DNA from: Bacteroidales bacterium UBA4788
GTDB lineage: Bacteria > Bacteroidota > Bacteroidia > Bacteroidales > VadinHA17
Reading direction: 5' to 3'
Length of the DNA stretch: 7,336 bases
Assembly (NCBI GenBank): GCA_002402965.1
Contig: DHGW01000046.1
Span: 1-7,336, forward strand
Below the pieces are notes generated by a model. That model saw only the letters and a list, made by a program, of their open reading frames with translations, was not told where the DNA came from and ran no database searches. Both the position numbers and the translations under genes were made by a program. Positions 1 to 7,170 of this stretch are shown here, piece after piece (position 1 is the stretch's first letter; each line of letters starts with the position of its first letter).

Positions 1-1025
1 ACATTTACCTCCCGCTCAAGGATTATCCCGAACATTGAATTAACTGATTCTATTATTTTTTCTGACAATTCAAGAATCTCTCTGCCAGTTGCCTTGCCAT
101 AATTGACAAGAATAAGCGCCTGCTTCTCATAACACCCTGTGTTTCCGGTCCTGTACCCTTTCCATCCTGCCTGTTCAATCAGCCAGCCGGCAGGAATCTT
201 GTAAAGGTCTCCCTGTTTGTGGGCTGCTATCTGCGGATATGCCACTGTCAGCCTCTTAAAGTCGGACTCACTGACAACAGGATTCTTGAAAAAGCTGCCG
301 GCATTGCCCAGGGTTGCCGGATCAGGCAATTTCGACCTTCTGATTGATGCTATTATCCCGGAAATTTCCCTGACAGACGGTTCAGTAATTCCCCTCCTTT
401 CAATCTCATCTGTGATGCCGCGATATTCAAGCATCGGTACAGCTCTTTTTGACAGCCTGATGACTACCGAACAGATAACGACTTTATTTCTGAGCTTTCT
501 TTTAAAGACGCTCTCCCTGTACCCAAACTCACAGTGGCGATTTTCAAATGTCAGCCACTCCCTCATCTCCAGGTGAAAGGCGCTGATCCTGATGACCACA
601 TCCGCAACCTCAACGCCATAAGCGCCTATGTTCTGCACCGACGCGGCTCCTGTTGTTCCCGGGATCAGAGTCAGGTTCTCAATACCCCACCAGTTCCTGC
701 TGACGGCATACTCAACCAGATCATTCCAGATAACTCCTGCTCCCACCTCAAGAATCACGGATGCGTCATCCTCCTCAACGATTTTAATACCGTCTATCTC
801 ATTCTTAATAACAACCCCCTCAAAATCGTCTGTAAACAGGATATTACTGCCCTGGCCCAGAACCAGTATTTTGTCCAGGTTGTCTGACATCTCATTGAAA
901 CCGGGGAAATCAAGCAGCTCATTCAGCTCACAAGGATGTCTTAAATAAAAGAGATGAGAAGCATTAACATCAACACCTGAAGTGTTGTATGGCCGAAGAC
1001 TGACATTTGTGCGGTATTGGATCAT
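1..1025 (-). CDS. murB: UDP-N-acetylenolpyruvoylglucosamine reductase MurB (partial at C-terminus)
   Basis: MurB is the cytoplasmic FAD enzyme that uses NADPH to reduce enolpyruvyl-UDP-GlcNAc to UDP-MurNAc, the second step of peptidoglycan precursor synthesis. Translating the minus strand from the ATG at 1025-1023 gives 341 complete codons before the window edge. Visible motifs are the FAD-binding LGQGSNILF (about residues 56-64), IPGTTGAASVQNIGAYG (121-137), FGYRESVFK (167-175, with the Tyr-Arg pair equivalent to E. coli Y158/R159), LGNAGSFFKNP (239-249, with Ser244 matching the catalytic proton donor Ser229) and LEREV near the end (Glu339 matching Glu325). E. coli MurB has 342 residues, so only a few residues should be missing. 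The longer, E. coli-like form (type I) is indicated by the Tyr-Arg motif. This is the only ATG in the frame after the in-frame stop TAG at 1094-1092; no clear Shine-Dalgarno is seen. It is divergent from murA, with an 86-bp gap. Identification is very secure; the start is fairly secure. Confidence 0.95.
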   Translation of the reverse strand, partial: MIQYRTNVSLRPYNTSGVDVNASHLFYLRHPCELNELLDFPGFNEMSDNLDKILVLGQGSNILFTDDFEGVVIKNEIDGIKIVEEDDASVILEVGAGVIWNDLVEYAVSRNWWGIENLTLIPGTTGAASVQNIGAYGVEVADVVIRISAFHLEMREWLTFENRHCEFGYRESVFKRKLRNKVVICSVVIRLSKRAVPMLEYRGITDEIERRGITEPSVREISGIIASIRRSKLPDPATLGNAGSFFKNPVVSESDFKRLTVAYPQIAAHKQGDLYKIPAGWLIEQAGWKGYRTGNTGCYEKQALILVNYGKATGREILELSEKIIESVNSMFGIILEREVN

Positions 1026-1069
1026 TCCGACAATATTAAAAAATTTTATCCGGTCATAAAAATCATTTA

Positions 1070-1077
1070 TAGTTTTG
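1070..1077 (+). promoter_or_regulatory. Candidate Bacteroidota -7 element for murA
   Basis: The octamer TAGTTTTG matches the Bacteroidota primary-sigma -7 consensus TAnnTTTG exactly. It lies 34 nt before the murA ATG, which would give a leader of roughly 25-30 nt. No convincing TTG-type -33 element is present at the expected distance; there is only a T-rich run near 1044-1047. The 86-bp gap between murB and murA must also hold the murB promoter, but I found no clear match for it on the minus strand. The motif is short and AT-rich, so a chance match is possible. Confidence 0.45.
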
Positions 1078-1111
1078 CTGAACGGAGACGTCTATTTAAA
1101 AAACCGACTAC

Positions 1112-2422
1112 ATGAAATCGTTTGAAGTGACAGGCGGATGTAAGCTCAGCGGGGAGATCACCCCGCAGGGTGCAAAGAACGAGGCCCTGCAGGTATTGTG
1201 TGCAGTGCTGCTTACCCGGGAAGAAGTAATCATCTCTAACATACCTGACATACTTGATGTCAGACTGCTGATTGAGATGCTGGCAGACCTTGGTGTTCAG
1301 GTGAGCCGTATCAGTGCCGATACCTACAGTTTCAAGGCTGCAGATGTAGTGGCCGAAAGAATGTATGATCCTGCTTTTCTGGATAAGGCAAAGATGCTCA
1401 GGGGATCAGTCATGCTGGTAGGCCCCATGCTTTCAAGGTTTAAAAGGACAGTATTACCCAGGCCCGGAGGAGATAAGATAGGAAGGCGAAGGATGGATAC
1501 TCATATCGTCGGCTTACAGAAGCTGGGAGCCGGAGTTGAGTTTGACACTGACAGGGGATACTACATTTTATCTGCCGGAATGCTCACAGGTACTGATATT
1601 CTTCTTGACGAACCATCAGTGACCGGCACGGCCAATATGATAATGGCCGCTGTGATGGCCGAAGGTGAAACTACCATATACAATGCTGCCTGTGAGCCAT
1701 ATATTCAGCAGTTATGCATCATGCTGAACAATATGGGTGCCGGGATAAGTGGCATCAAATCCAATCTACTGACAATCAAAGGTGTGAAAGAACTAAGTGG
1801 TTGCCATCATAAGATGCTCCCTGACATGATCGAGACCGGTTCCTTCCTGGGCCTTGCAGCCATGACGGGTTCTTCAATCAGGATAAAGAATGCCGGGATA
1901 CCCAACCTGGGGATAATCCCCGACAGGTTCAGACAGCTGGGCATAAATTTTCATTTTGAAGGAGATGATATTATCGTGCCTGAGCAGGAAACCTACGAGA
2001 TACAGAATGATCTGGACGGCTCTATACTAACCATATATGATCACCCATGGCCCGGACTGACACCGGATCTTATCAGTGTGCTGCTGGTTGTGGCCGTCCA
2101 GGCCAGGGGCAGTGTGGTCATTCACCAGAAGATGTTTGAAAGCCGGCTGTTTTTTGTTGACAAACTCATTGACATGGGTGCGAGGATTGTCCTCTGTGAC
2201 CCGCACCGTGCAACGGTCATAGGACTGGAGCGGCGTCATCAGCTACGAGGCATAACCATGTCGAGTCCCGATATAAGGGCGGGCATGGCGCTGCTTATTG
2301 CCTCACTCAGTGCCGAAGGCAAAAGCATCATACATAATATCGAGCAGATCGACCGCGGTTACCAGGAACTCGATAAAAGGCTTAACAGTCTTGGTGCAAT
2401 TATAAAAAGGATAGAATCTTAG
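1112..2422 (+). CDS. murA: UDP-N-acetylglucosamine 1-carboxyvinyltransferase MurA, Asp-type active site
   Basis: MurA transfers enolpyruvate from PEP to UDP-GlcNAc in the cytoplasm, the first committed step of peptidoglycan synthesis. The product is 436 residues, slightly longer than E. coli MurA (419), and covers the whole EPSP-synthase fold. Visible residues include Lys22-Asn23 in GAKNEAL (substrate binding), Arg97 in LRGSV, PGGDKIGRRRMD (118-129), TGTAN (171-175), the catalytic-base Asp319 in WPGLTPDL (equivalent to E. coli Asp305), MFESRLF (341-347) and Arg415 in IDRGYQ. The catalytic-loop Cys115 of E. coli is Asp121 here, as in other Bacteroidota and in naturally fosfomycin-resistant MurA of Mycobacterium and Chlamydia. 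The enzyme should be active but insensitive to fosfomycin. The start is supported by the N-terminal MurA motif beginning a few residues in. It is divergent from murB, the next enzyme in the pathway, and convergent with the amidase gene, 13 bp away. Confidence 0.97.
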   Translation: MKSFEVTGGCKLSGEITPQGAKNEALQVLCAVLLTREEVIISNIPDILDVRLLIEMLADLGVQVSRISADTYSFKAADVVAERMYDPAFLDKAKMLRGSVMLVGPMLSRFKRTVLPRPGGDKIGRRRMDTHIVGLQKLGAGVEFDTDRGYYILSAGMLTGTDILLDEPSVTGTANMIMAAVMAEGETTIYNAACEPYIQQLCIMLNNMGAGISGIKSNLLTIKGVKELSGCHHKMLPDMIETGSFLGLAAMTGSSIRIKNAGIPNLGIIPDRFRQLGINFHFEGDDIIVPEQETYEIQNDLDGSILTIYDHPWPGLTPDLISVLLVVAVQARGSVVIHQKMFESRLFFVDKLIDMGARIVLCDPHRATVIGLERRHQLRGITMSSPDIRAGMALLIASLSAEGKSIIHNIEQIDRGYQELDKRLNSLGAIIKRIES

Positions 2423-2437
2423 TCTCGCGAACCTTTT
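2405..2437. terminator. Weak inverted repeat at the murA/amidase convergent 3' ends
   Basis: AAAAGG at 2405-2410 is complementary to CCTTTT at 2432-2437, enclosing about 21 bases with the two stop codons between or overlapping the arms. On either strand the hairpin would be followed by only a short U-poor tail, and the stem is just 6 bp. It is the only inverted repeat I see in the 13-bp gap between the murA stop and the opposing amidase stop. If it acts at all, it would serve both transcripts. This is a low-confidence call; termination may simply occur inside the opposing gene. Confidence 0.2.
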
Positions 2438-4298
2438 ACTGGTTAATATACTTCAGGTAATCAACCATCCCCTCGTAAATCTTCACAGCCATCTTCTGGC
2501 GGAAGTCAGGGTCGGCAAGCTTCTCCTCGTCTTCAGCATGGGTCATGAAGGCCTGTTCAACCAGGACGGCGGGCATCTGCGAGGCCCTTGTCACAGTGTA
2601 GTTGAATGACCCCACAACACCAAACTCACCCAGCCCTGTCTCGAGCAGCCTGTCATAGATGGTCTGCGCCAGCGGTGCCCAAAAGGGATTGTGCCAGTAG
2701 GTGCTGGTGCCTGCCACGGAGAGGTAGCCTCTGCCACCGGCATTGGCATGGATGCTTATCAGCATGTCGGCACCGGCTTTGATGGCGATGTCACGCTTCT
2801 CAATGAGTGTCATGTCCCTGTCGGAATCCCTGACCTGCACAACCTCTGCCCCCATTGCGGAACACAACTCTCCCAGCCTGAATGAGAGGTCAAGATTAAT
2901 ATCCTTCTCAACCAGTCCTGATAACCCGATGGCTCCTGTCCCTGAACCGCCGTGGCCTGCCTCGATTGCAATCTTCAGTCCCGCCAGCGGCTTTTCCCCT
3001 GCCGGGTCATAGTCAGGTGCGTACCTGACGTTCAGCACAAGGCTCCTGCCCACTGGCCTGATGTCATATCCCCAGATTTTTTCAGTCTTAAGATTCACAT
3101 ATACCCTGAAGGTCTCCGGGGTGCACTGTTTCCACGTGAGCTTGTCAATCACACCGCAACCGGTCCTGTGACTCACCCAGGTGGCGGCCGACTCGACACC
3201 GAAGAGCGTTATTACCAGCCGTTTACCATCGGGATCCGGATAAACCTCATAAGGTACCGGCTCGAGGTAAGGTATGGAAACCACATCACCCCTGGCCGAT
3301 GGGCCGCAGGACATGCTGGTGACGCTGTAGAGAGGCTGCACCCTGCTGCCCTCCATCACCTCAACATCATCCTCACTGATGAATCCGGTCTCGGTGTTGC
3401 TCAGCCTGATCCTGTAGTTGCGGCCTATTTTTCCGCTGGTCTTGAGTACTACACCGGGACCCAGCTCTGACCGTATCGGCCCTCCCAAACGCGGCGCACC
3501 AAGATTATAGACCAGTCTCGAATAGTCATTCTTCACCATTAACAGCGGAAAGTCCTCAGGATTCCTGACCGTGACGACCCTTGTGATGTCAGGCTTGTAG
3601 CCCTCCCTGACCGGTGCACCCTCAGCCGGCTCAAGCCTGATGCTGAGAGTATGCGCAGTGCCTGCAGCGAAGCCACGCACCGGCAGCTCGGCACGGTACA
3701 CACTGTAGTCGTCAAAGTCCTCACGACTGCACTTTAGGCTCCTCCTCCCTGGCCTGACATACAGCCATGCCTCCTGCCCCTTCGAAGCGCGAAAGCTCAC
3801 CTTCACAACATCATCAGGAAGCAGTTCCACATCGGAAGCCGGTTCAAACGACTGTCTTTCAATCCACAGCGGGTATGGCTGCCGGGAAAGATCTCTTTTC
3901 TCATAAATGATCACATGCTCGCAGACAGCTTTCCGGCCGTCCGGATATACTGCTTCAGCTGTTACCTTGTTCACCCCCTCATTGAACAAAATAGTTGTGA
4001 AGAATATTCCCGTTTTGTACTGTTTAAGTATCTGGCCGTTTATACTTACGGTGGCGGGGTATTCACTCTTGCACAGGATATCAAACTGTGGCAGGTGCGT
4101 CACCGGCTCCGGAAGTCTGAGGAACTTAACCCATGGCGAATTGAGCCCCACGCTGTCACATCTGCATGGTATGGCTGCCAGAGACTCTGCGTCCGGTACC
4201 ACCGGGTCAGTCACGGCAGTCTGCCCCGTTTTCCCGGCCGTGCTGCATCCTGCAAGCACCGCAACCGCCAGTAATATTATCAGCAGATTCTTTCTCAT
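2436..4298 (-). CDS. Lipoprotein N-acetylmuramoyl-L-alanine amidase (Amidase_3) with accessory domains
   Basis: This is a predicted zinc amidase that cuts the bond between MurNAc and the stem-peptide L-Ala, leaving peptide-free glycan. The 620-residue product opens with a lipoprotein signal peptide ending in the lipobox LAGC (Cys18). Serine at +2 and no acidic run after the Cys suggest anchoring in the outer membrane facing the periplasm. An Ig-like beta segment follows (about 54-135), then a further beta-rich stretch (about 145-245), an SH3-like segment (about 252-316, containing RIRLSNTETGFISEDDV), an AMIN-like segment (about 345-427) and the C-terminal Amidase_3 domain (about 440-617). Zinc ligands are seen as His449 in IEAGHGG, Glu464 in GLVEKD and His517 in SIHAN; the catalytic Glu581 is in VLVEQAF. 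The stretch between His517 and Glu581 is short and lacks the long regulatory helix insertion of E. coli AmiB/AmiC. The ATG overlaps the upstream stop as ATGA, so translation is probably coupled. Catalytic assignment is strong; the accessory-domain names are tentative. Confidence 0.93.
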   Translation of the reverse strand: MRKNLLIILLAVAVLAGCSTAGKTGQTAVTDPVVPDAESLAAIPCRCDSVGLNSPWVKFLRLPEPVTHLPQFDILCKSEYPATVSINGQILKQYKTGIFFTTILFNEGVNKVTAEAVYPDGRKAVCEHVIIYEKRDLSRQPYPLWIERQSFEPASDVELLPDDVVKVSFRASKGQEAWLYVRPGRRSLKCSREDFDDYSVYRAELPVRGFAAGTAHTLSIRLEPAEGAPVREGYKPDITRVVTVRNPEDFPLLMVKNDYSRLVYNLGAPRLGGPIRSELGPGVVLKTSGKIGRNYRIRLSNTETGFISEDDVEVMEGSRVQPLYSVTSMSCGPSARGDVVSIPYLEPVPYEVYPDPDGKRLVITLFGVESAATWVSHRTGCGVIDKLTWKQCTPETFRVYVNLKTEKIWGYDIRPVGRSLVLNVRYAPDYDPAGEKPLAGLKIAIEAGHGGSGTGAIGLSGLVEKDINLDLSFRLGELCSAMGAEVVQVRDSDRDMTLIEKRDIAIKAGADMLISIHANAGGRGYLSVAGTSTYWHNPFWAPLAQTIYDRLLETGLGEFGVVGSFNYTVTRASQMPAVLVEQAFMTHAEDEEKLADPDFRQKMAVKIYEGMVDYLKYINQ

Positions 4299-7081
4299 CT
4301 GTATATCAGGTATTTCTGTCTTATATCCATGAACTCCTTCACATCATCCTGGCAGGCTTTTACCACTTCTTCCACGGTGACACCCGGTTCATTAAGCCTG
4401 CGGATCAGCGCCGGGGGCGACCATACAAGTGAATCGGGACTCGTCTTACGGTATGCGTCGATGATATGCAATGATGCTTCCACGGAGCGGAATGCGGCCG
4501 GGTCAGTGAGAACAATCTCCACGCCTCCGCACATCTGGTTCCACGGCTTGCTGCTTCGGTTATAGCCTGTTCCTGCAGAGCGGGGGATGAAGTAGAGCGG
4601 CCTGAAATAAGCACCCCTGATACCGCGCGAGTTCAGGTCGGCGGCAGCCCTCTCGGCATTGACCCACGGAGCTCCGGTGACGATAAAGGGTTTGGTCATG
4701 CCCCTGCCTTCCGACATATTTGTTCTCTCGAAGAGGCACTGTCCCGGGTAAACCACAGCCGTCTCCCAGTTGTCGATGTTGGGCGAGGGCATAACCCACT
4801 GCAGTCCGGTTTCGTTCCACATCATGCTTCTCCGCCATCCTTTCATCTTAATGACTGTCAGGTCAGCGCCGTAGCCTTCGGTCTCATTCCACATCATTGC
4901 CAGCTCGCCATGGGTCATGCCGTGACGGAGAGGCAGGCGGTGGCGGTATATGCTTATGGTGTCCTGCATCGGGCCCTCAACCACCCGTCCTCCAAGCGGG
5001 TTGGGTCTGTCAAGGACGATAAAAGGTATGCCTGCCTTTGCGCACGCCTCCATGGCATGTGACATCGAGAACTTGAATGTGTACCATGCCGATCCCACTC
5101 CCTGGATGTCGAAGAGCATCACATCGATGCTGTCGAGCCATTCGCGCTTCGGCGCCCACGAATCGCCATACAGGCTGTAAACCGGGATACCGGTCACGGG
5201 ATCCTTATCTCCGCCGCTGAATATGCGGCCGTGCTGCGCCCCTCTCACCCCGTGCTCGGCACCGAACAGGGCGACGAGATTAACGCCCGGCGTTGTGGCC
5301 AGAATGTCGACGGCACTGCGCATGTCAACCCCCACGGCCGAAGGGTTGGTAATAAGTCCCACCCTCTTGCCTTTGATCAGATCAAGATGCTCATCTATGA
5401 GCACGTTTATTCCCGGAGTCACGACAGGCACCGGTACCGGGGGACGCTTCATGCCGTCATAGAACTCTGCCAGCACTTTGTCGAGTGCCGGGGCATCGGC
5501 AAACGTGAAACCGGTCACCGCCATTTTCCTGATGGGACTTTCATTCCCGAAACGGTCGACGGAAGAGATGGCTATGCTGTCAAGCTTCATAAATGCCTGT
5601 TCGGCAGTTTTTATATTCTCCCGTGGAGTGCGGCCAAGGAAGGTGCGGTTGACTGCAAAGGCAGGAATTGCATCTTCTGAGACATTATTTCCATGGATAT
5701 TCTGGTTCCATTGCGCCCCATACCTGTAATAGACCACCGTCCTTCCGATATCTGCCGGATCGGGATGGGTCCATGAAATTTTTAACCTGCCGTTTTCAGG
5801 CTTTGTTGATACCGCAGGCACGGCAGGAGCCTTTGTGTCGAGCCATGGCATGGGCGGCACCAGTGCAGGCCTTCGGTAAGGTCCGTCAGCAATTGCCTTC
5901 ACAAGCTCCGGCGAGTTGACCAGCGGACCGATACTCCAGTGGATCACGCCCGGACTCTCAGGAAGAAGACCCCTTGTCACCATTATCTGGTTGACCGTCT
6001 CATCAGCAGCCCTTGAAACCGGTTGTATGCCGATGCTTATGCCAGGCCATAGATGCCGGCCCTTCAGATTCTCATCTTTCCACCATCCCAGCAGCACCGG
6101 GAAGCTCTGTGACAGCTGGTTGATGGGCCAGTAAAGCTGCGGTGAATAGTAATCAATCCATCCCTTGTTGAGCCACAGCCTGGCATCGGCATAGAGAGTC
6201 TCATGCTGGTTGAATCCGCTGCCGATGGCAGGCGGGTTATAAGGCTGCCAGATCCCGAAGGGGCTTAGCCCGAACTTGACCCAGGGCTTCTCTGCTTTAA
6301 TTCCTTTATAAAGTCTCTCGATAAAAGTATTGACAGCTTCCCTCCTCCAGTCGGAGCGCGAAAGCTTGCCGCCTGAATCCCGGTATGCCTGCCAGCTCTG
6401 GTCGTCCGGGAAATCCTTGAAGTTATTGTAATCGGGATACGGATAAAAATAGTCGTCGAAATGAATCCCGTCAAGGTCATACCTGCGCACCAGGTCCATC
6501 ACCACATTGTATGAATGATCCTGGGTGCCCTTCAGCGCCGGGTCCATCCACCAGTAATTTTCAACGTCCAGCTTCAGAACCAGGTCAGGGCGTTTCCTGA
6601 CGATGGAAACATCAGTTACTGCTCCTGCAGCAGGGTGATTTGCACGGTAGGGATTGAGCCATGCGTGGAGCTCGATGCCCCTGGCATGAGCCTCCTCGAT
6701 CCAGAACTGGAGCGGATCGTAATAAGGATCCGGGGCTTTGCCTGCTTCACCGGTGAGGTAATATGACCACGGCTCGAGATCGCTTTTATACATTGCGTCA
6801 CAATGTGGTCTTACCTGGAAAACCACGGCATTGAAATTGTTCCTGTCCAGCAGGTTCAGCAGCTCGATTGCCTCACTCTTCTGCTCTTCAACGGAGAGGC
6901 CCGGTTTGCTGGGCCAGTTGATGTTGGCCACGGTTGCAACCCAGGCGGCGCGGAACTCGCGCTCGGCTTCCGGGGTGCGGCCCGACGGGTCACCGGTTAC
7001 AGCTTTTCTTGATGTTGCACATCCGGCAATAAGAATTACCGTCAGCGCTGCAAAAACTCTGAATAATGATTTTCCTGCCAT
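4295..7081 (-). CDS. Lipoprotein fusion: GHL10 (DUF187) glycosidase, FnIII-like linker, NamZ/DUF1343 exo-N-acetylmuramidase
   Basis: This is a predicted envelope-anchored, two-enzyme peptidoglycan glycan hydrolase. With the ATG at 7081 the product is 928 residues, starting with a signal peptide and lipobox IAGC (Cys21; Ala at +2, no acidic run). Residues about 42-379 form a GHL10/DUF187 domain: EFRAAWVATV, VVFQVRPHCDAMY, HAWLNPYR and DGIHFDDYFYPYPDY with the acidic pair Asp209-Asp210. E. coli DigH (YddW), in this family, cuts denuded glycan. Residues about 417-523 look like a fibronectin-III module. Residues about 557-928 form a DUF1343/NamZ (GH171) domain: GAEHG (607-611, Glu609), DIQGVGSAWYTF, VLDRPNPLGG, MPSPNI and EGRGMTKPF. 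NamZ of Bacillus subtilis releases MurNAc from non-reducing ends. An ATG at 7114 would add 11 residues, but it lies over the candidate -7 element and gives an unusually long signal-peptide n-region, so 7081 is preferred. The stop overlaps the amidase start (ATGA). Domain calls are strong; substrate and activity are inferred. Confidence 0.92.
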   Translation of the reverse strand: MAGKSLFRVFAALTVILIAGCATSRKAVTGDPSGRTPEAEREFRAAWVATVANINWPSKPGLSVEEQKSEAIELLNLLDRNNFNAVVFQVRPHCDAMYKSDLEPWSYYLTGEAGKAPDPYYDPLQFWIEEAHARGIELHAWLNPYRANHPAAGAVTDVSIVRKRPDLVLKLDVENYWWMDPALKGTQDHSYNVVMDLVRRYDLDGIHFDDYFYPYPDYNNFKDFPDDQSWQAYRDSGGKLSRSDWRREAVNTFIERLYKGIKAEKPWVKFGLSPFGIWQPYNPPAIGSGFNQHETLYADARLWLNKGWIDYYSPQLYWPINQLSQSFPVLLGWWKDENLKGRHLWPGISIGIQPVSRAADETVNQIMVTRGLLPESPGVIHWSIGPLVNSPELVKAIADGPYRRPALVPPMPWLDTKAPAVPAVSTKPENGRLKISWTHPDPADIGRTVVYYRYGAQWNQNIHGNNVSEDAIPAFAVNRTFLGRTPRENIKTAEQAFMKLDSIAISSVDRFGNESPIRKMAVTGFTFADAPALDKVLAEFYDGMKRPPVPVPVVTPGINVLIDEHLDLIKGKRVGLITNPSAVGVDMRSAVDILATTPGVNLVALFGAEHGVRGAQHGRIFSGGDKDPVTGIPVYSLYGDSWAPKREWLDSIDVMLFDIQGVGSAWYTFKFSMSHAMEACAKAGIPFIVLDRPNPLGGRVVEGPMQDTISIYRHRLPLRHGMTHGELAMMWNETEGYGADLTVIKMKGWRRSMMWNETGLQWVMPSPNIDNWETAVVYPGQCLFERTNMSEGRGMTKPFIVTGAPWVNAERAAADLNSRGIRGAYFRPLYFIPRSAGTGYNRSSKPWNQMCGGVEIVLTDPAAFRSVEASLHIIDAYRKTSPDSLVWSPPALIRRLNEPGVTVEEVVKACQDDVKEFMDIRQKYLIYR

Positions 7082-7111
7082 AGTGATAAAGGTTTTGATA
7101 GTGGGCTGATA

Positions 7112-7119
7112 CAAATATA
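7112..7119 (-). promoter_or_regulatory. Candidate -7 element of the glycan-hydrolase operon
   Basis: On the minus strand this reads TATATTTG, an exact match to the Bacteroidota TAnnTTTG consensus. It would place transcription initiation roughly at 7105-7108, leaving a leader of about 25 nt before the ATG at 7081 and excluding the in-frame ATG at 7114. No TTG-type -33 element sits at the usual distance; the nearest TTTG-like run, at about 7152-7157, is too far upstream. The rest of the gap between this operon and the upstream regulator stop (7082-7253) holds repeated ATACAA words and the heptamer array and has no further ORF that I can support. Confidence 0.45.
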
Positions 7120-7170
7120 AATATCCTGCCCGGCTGGCATGAGGAGAGGAGCAAAAAATTATCAGAAGTT

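Noticed and set aside
217..948. Several overlapping plus-strand ORFs of 106-119 residues
   Set aside because: They lie antisense to murB, whose minus-strand reading frame carries clear FAD-binding and catalytic motifs. None shows a recognisable motif.
2430..2444. Small AACC/GGTT hairpin at the convergent 3' ends as an intrinsic terminator
   Set aside because: The stem is only 4 bp, AT-closed and without a U-tract, so it is too weak to support a separate terminator call.
2952..3470. Plus-strand ORF of 172 residues opposite the amidase gene
   Set aside because: It is antisense to a well-supported CDS, has an amino-acid composition typical of a shadow frame, and shows no domain signature.
5231..5680. 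Plus-strand ORF of 149 residues opposite the NamZ region
   Set aside because: It is antisense to the conserved DUF1343 domain and has no motif or plausible start context. It reflects long GC-rich codons on the opposite strand.
5413..5945. Possible frameshift or assembly join between two separate genes at the GHL10/NamZ boundary
   Set aside because: The reading frame is continuous through an FnIII-like module with ordinary composition and no internal stop, so a true fusion is the simpler reading.
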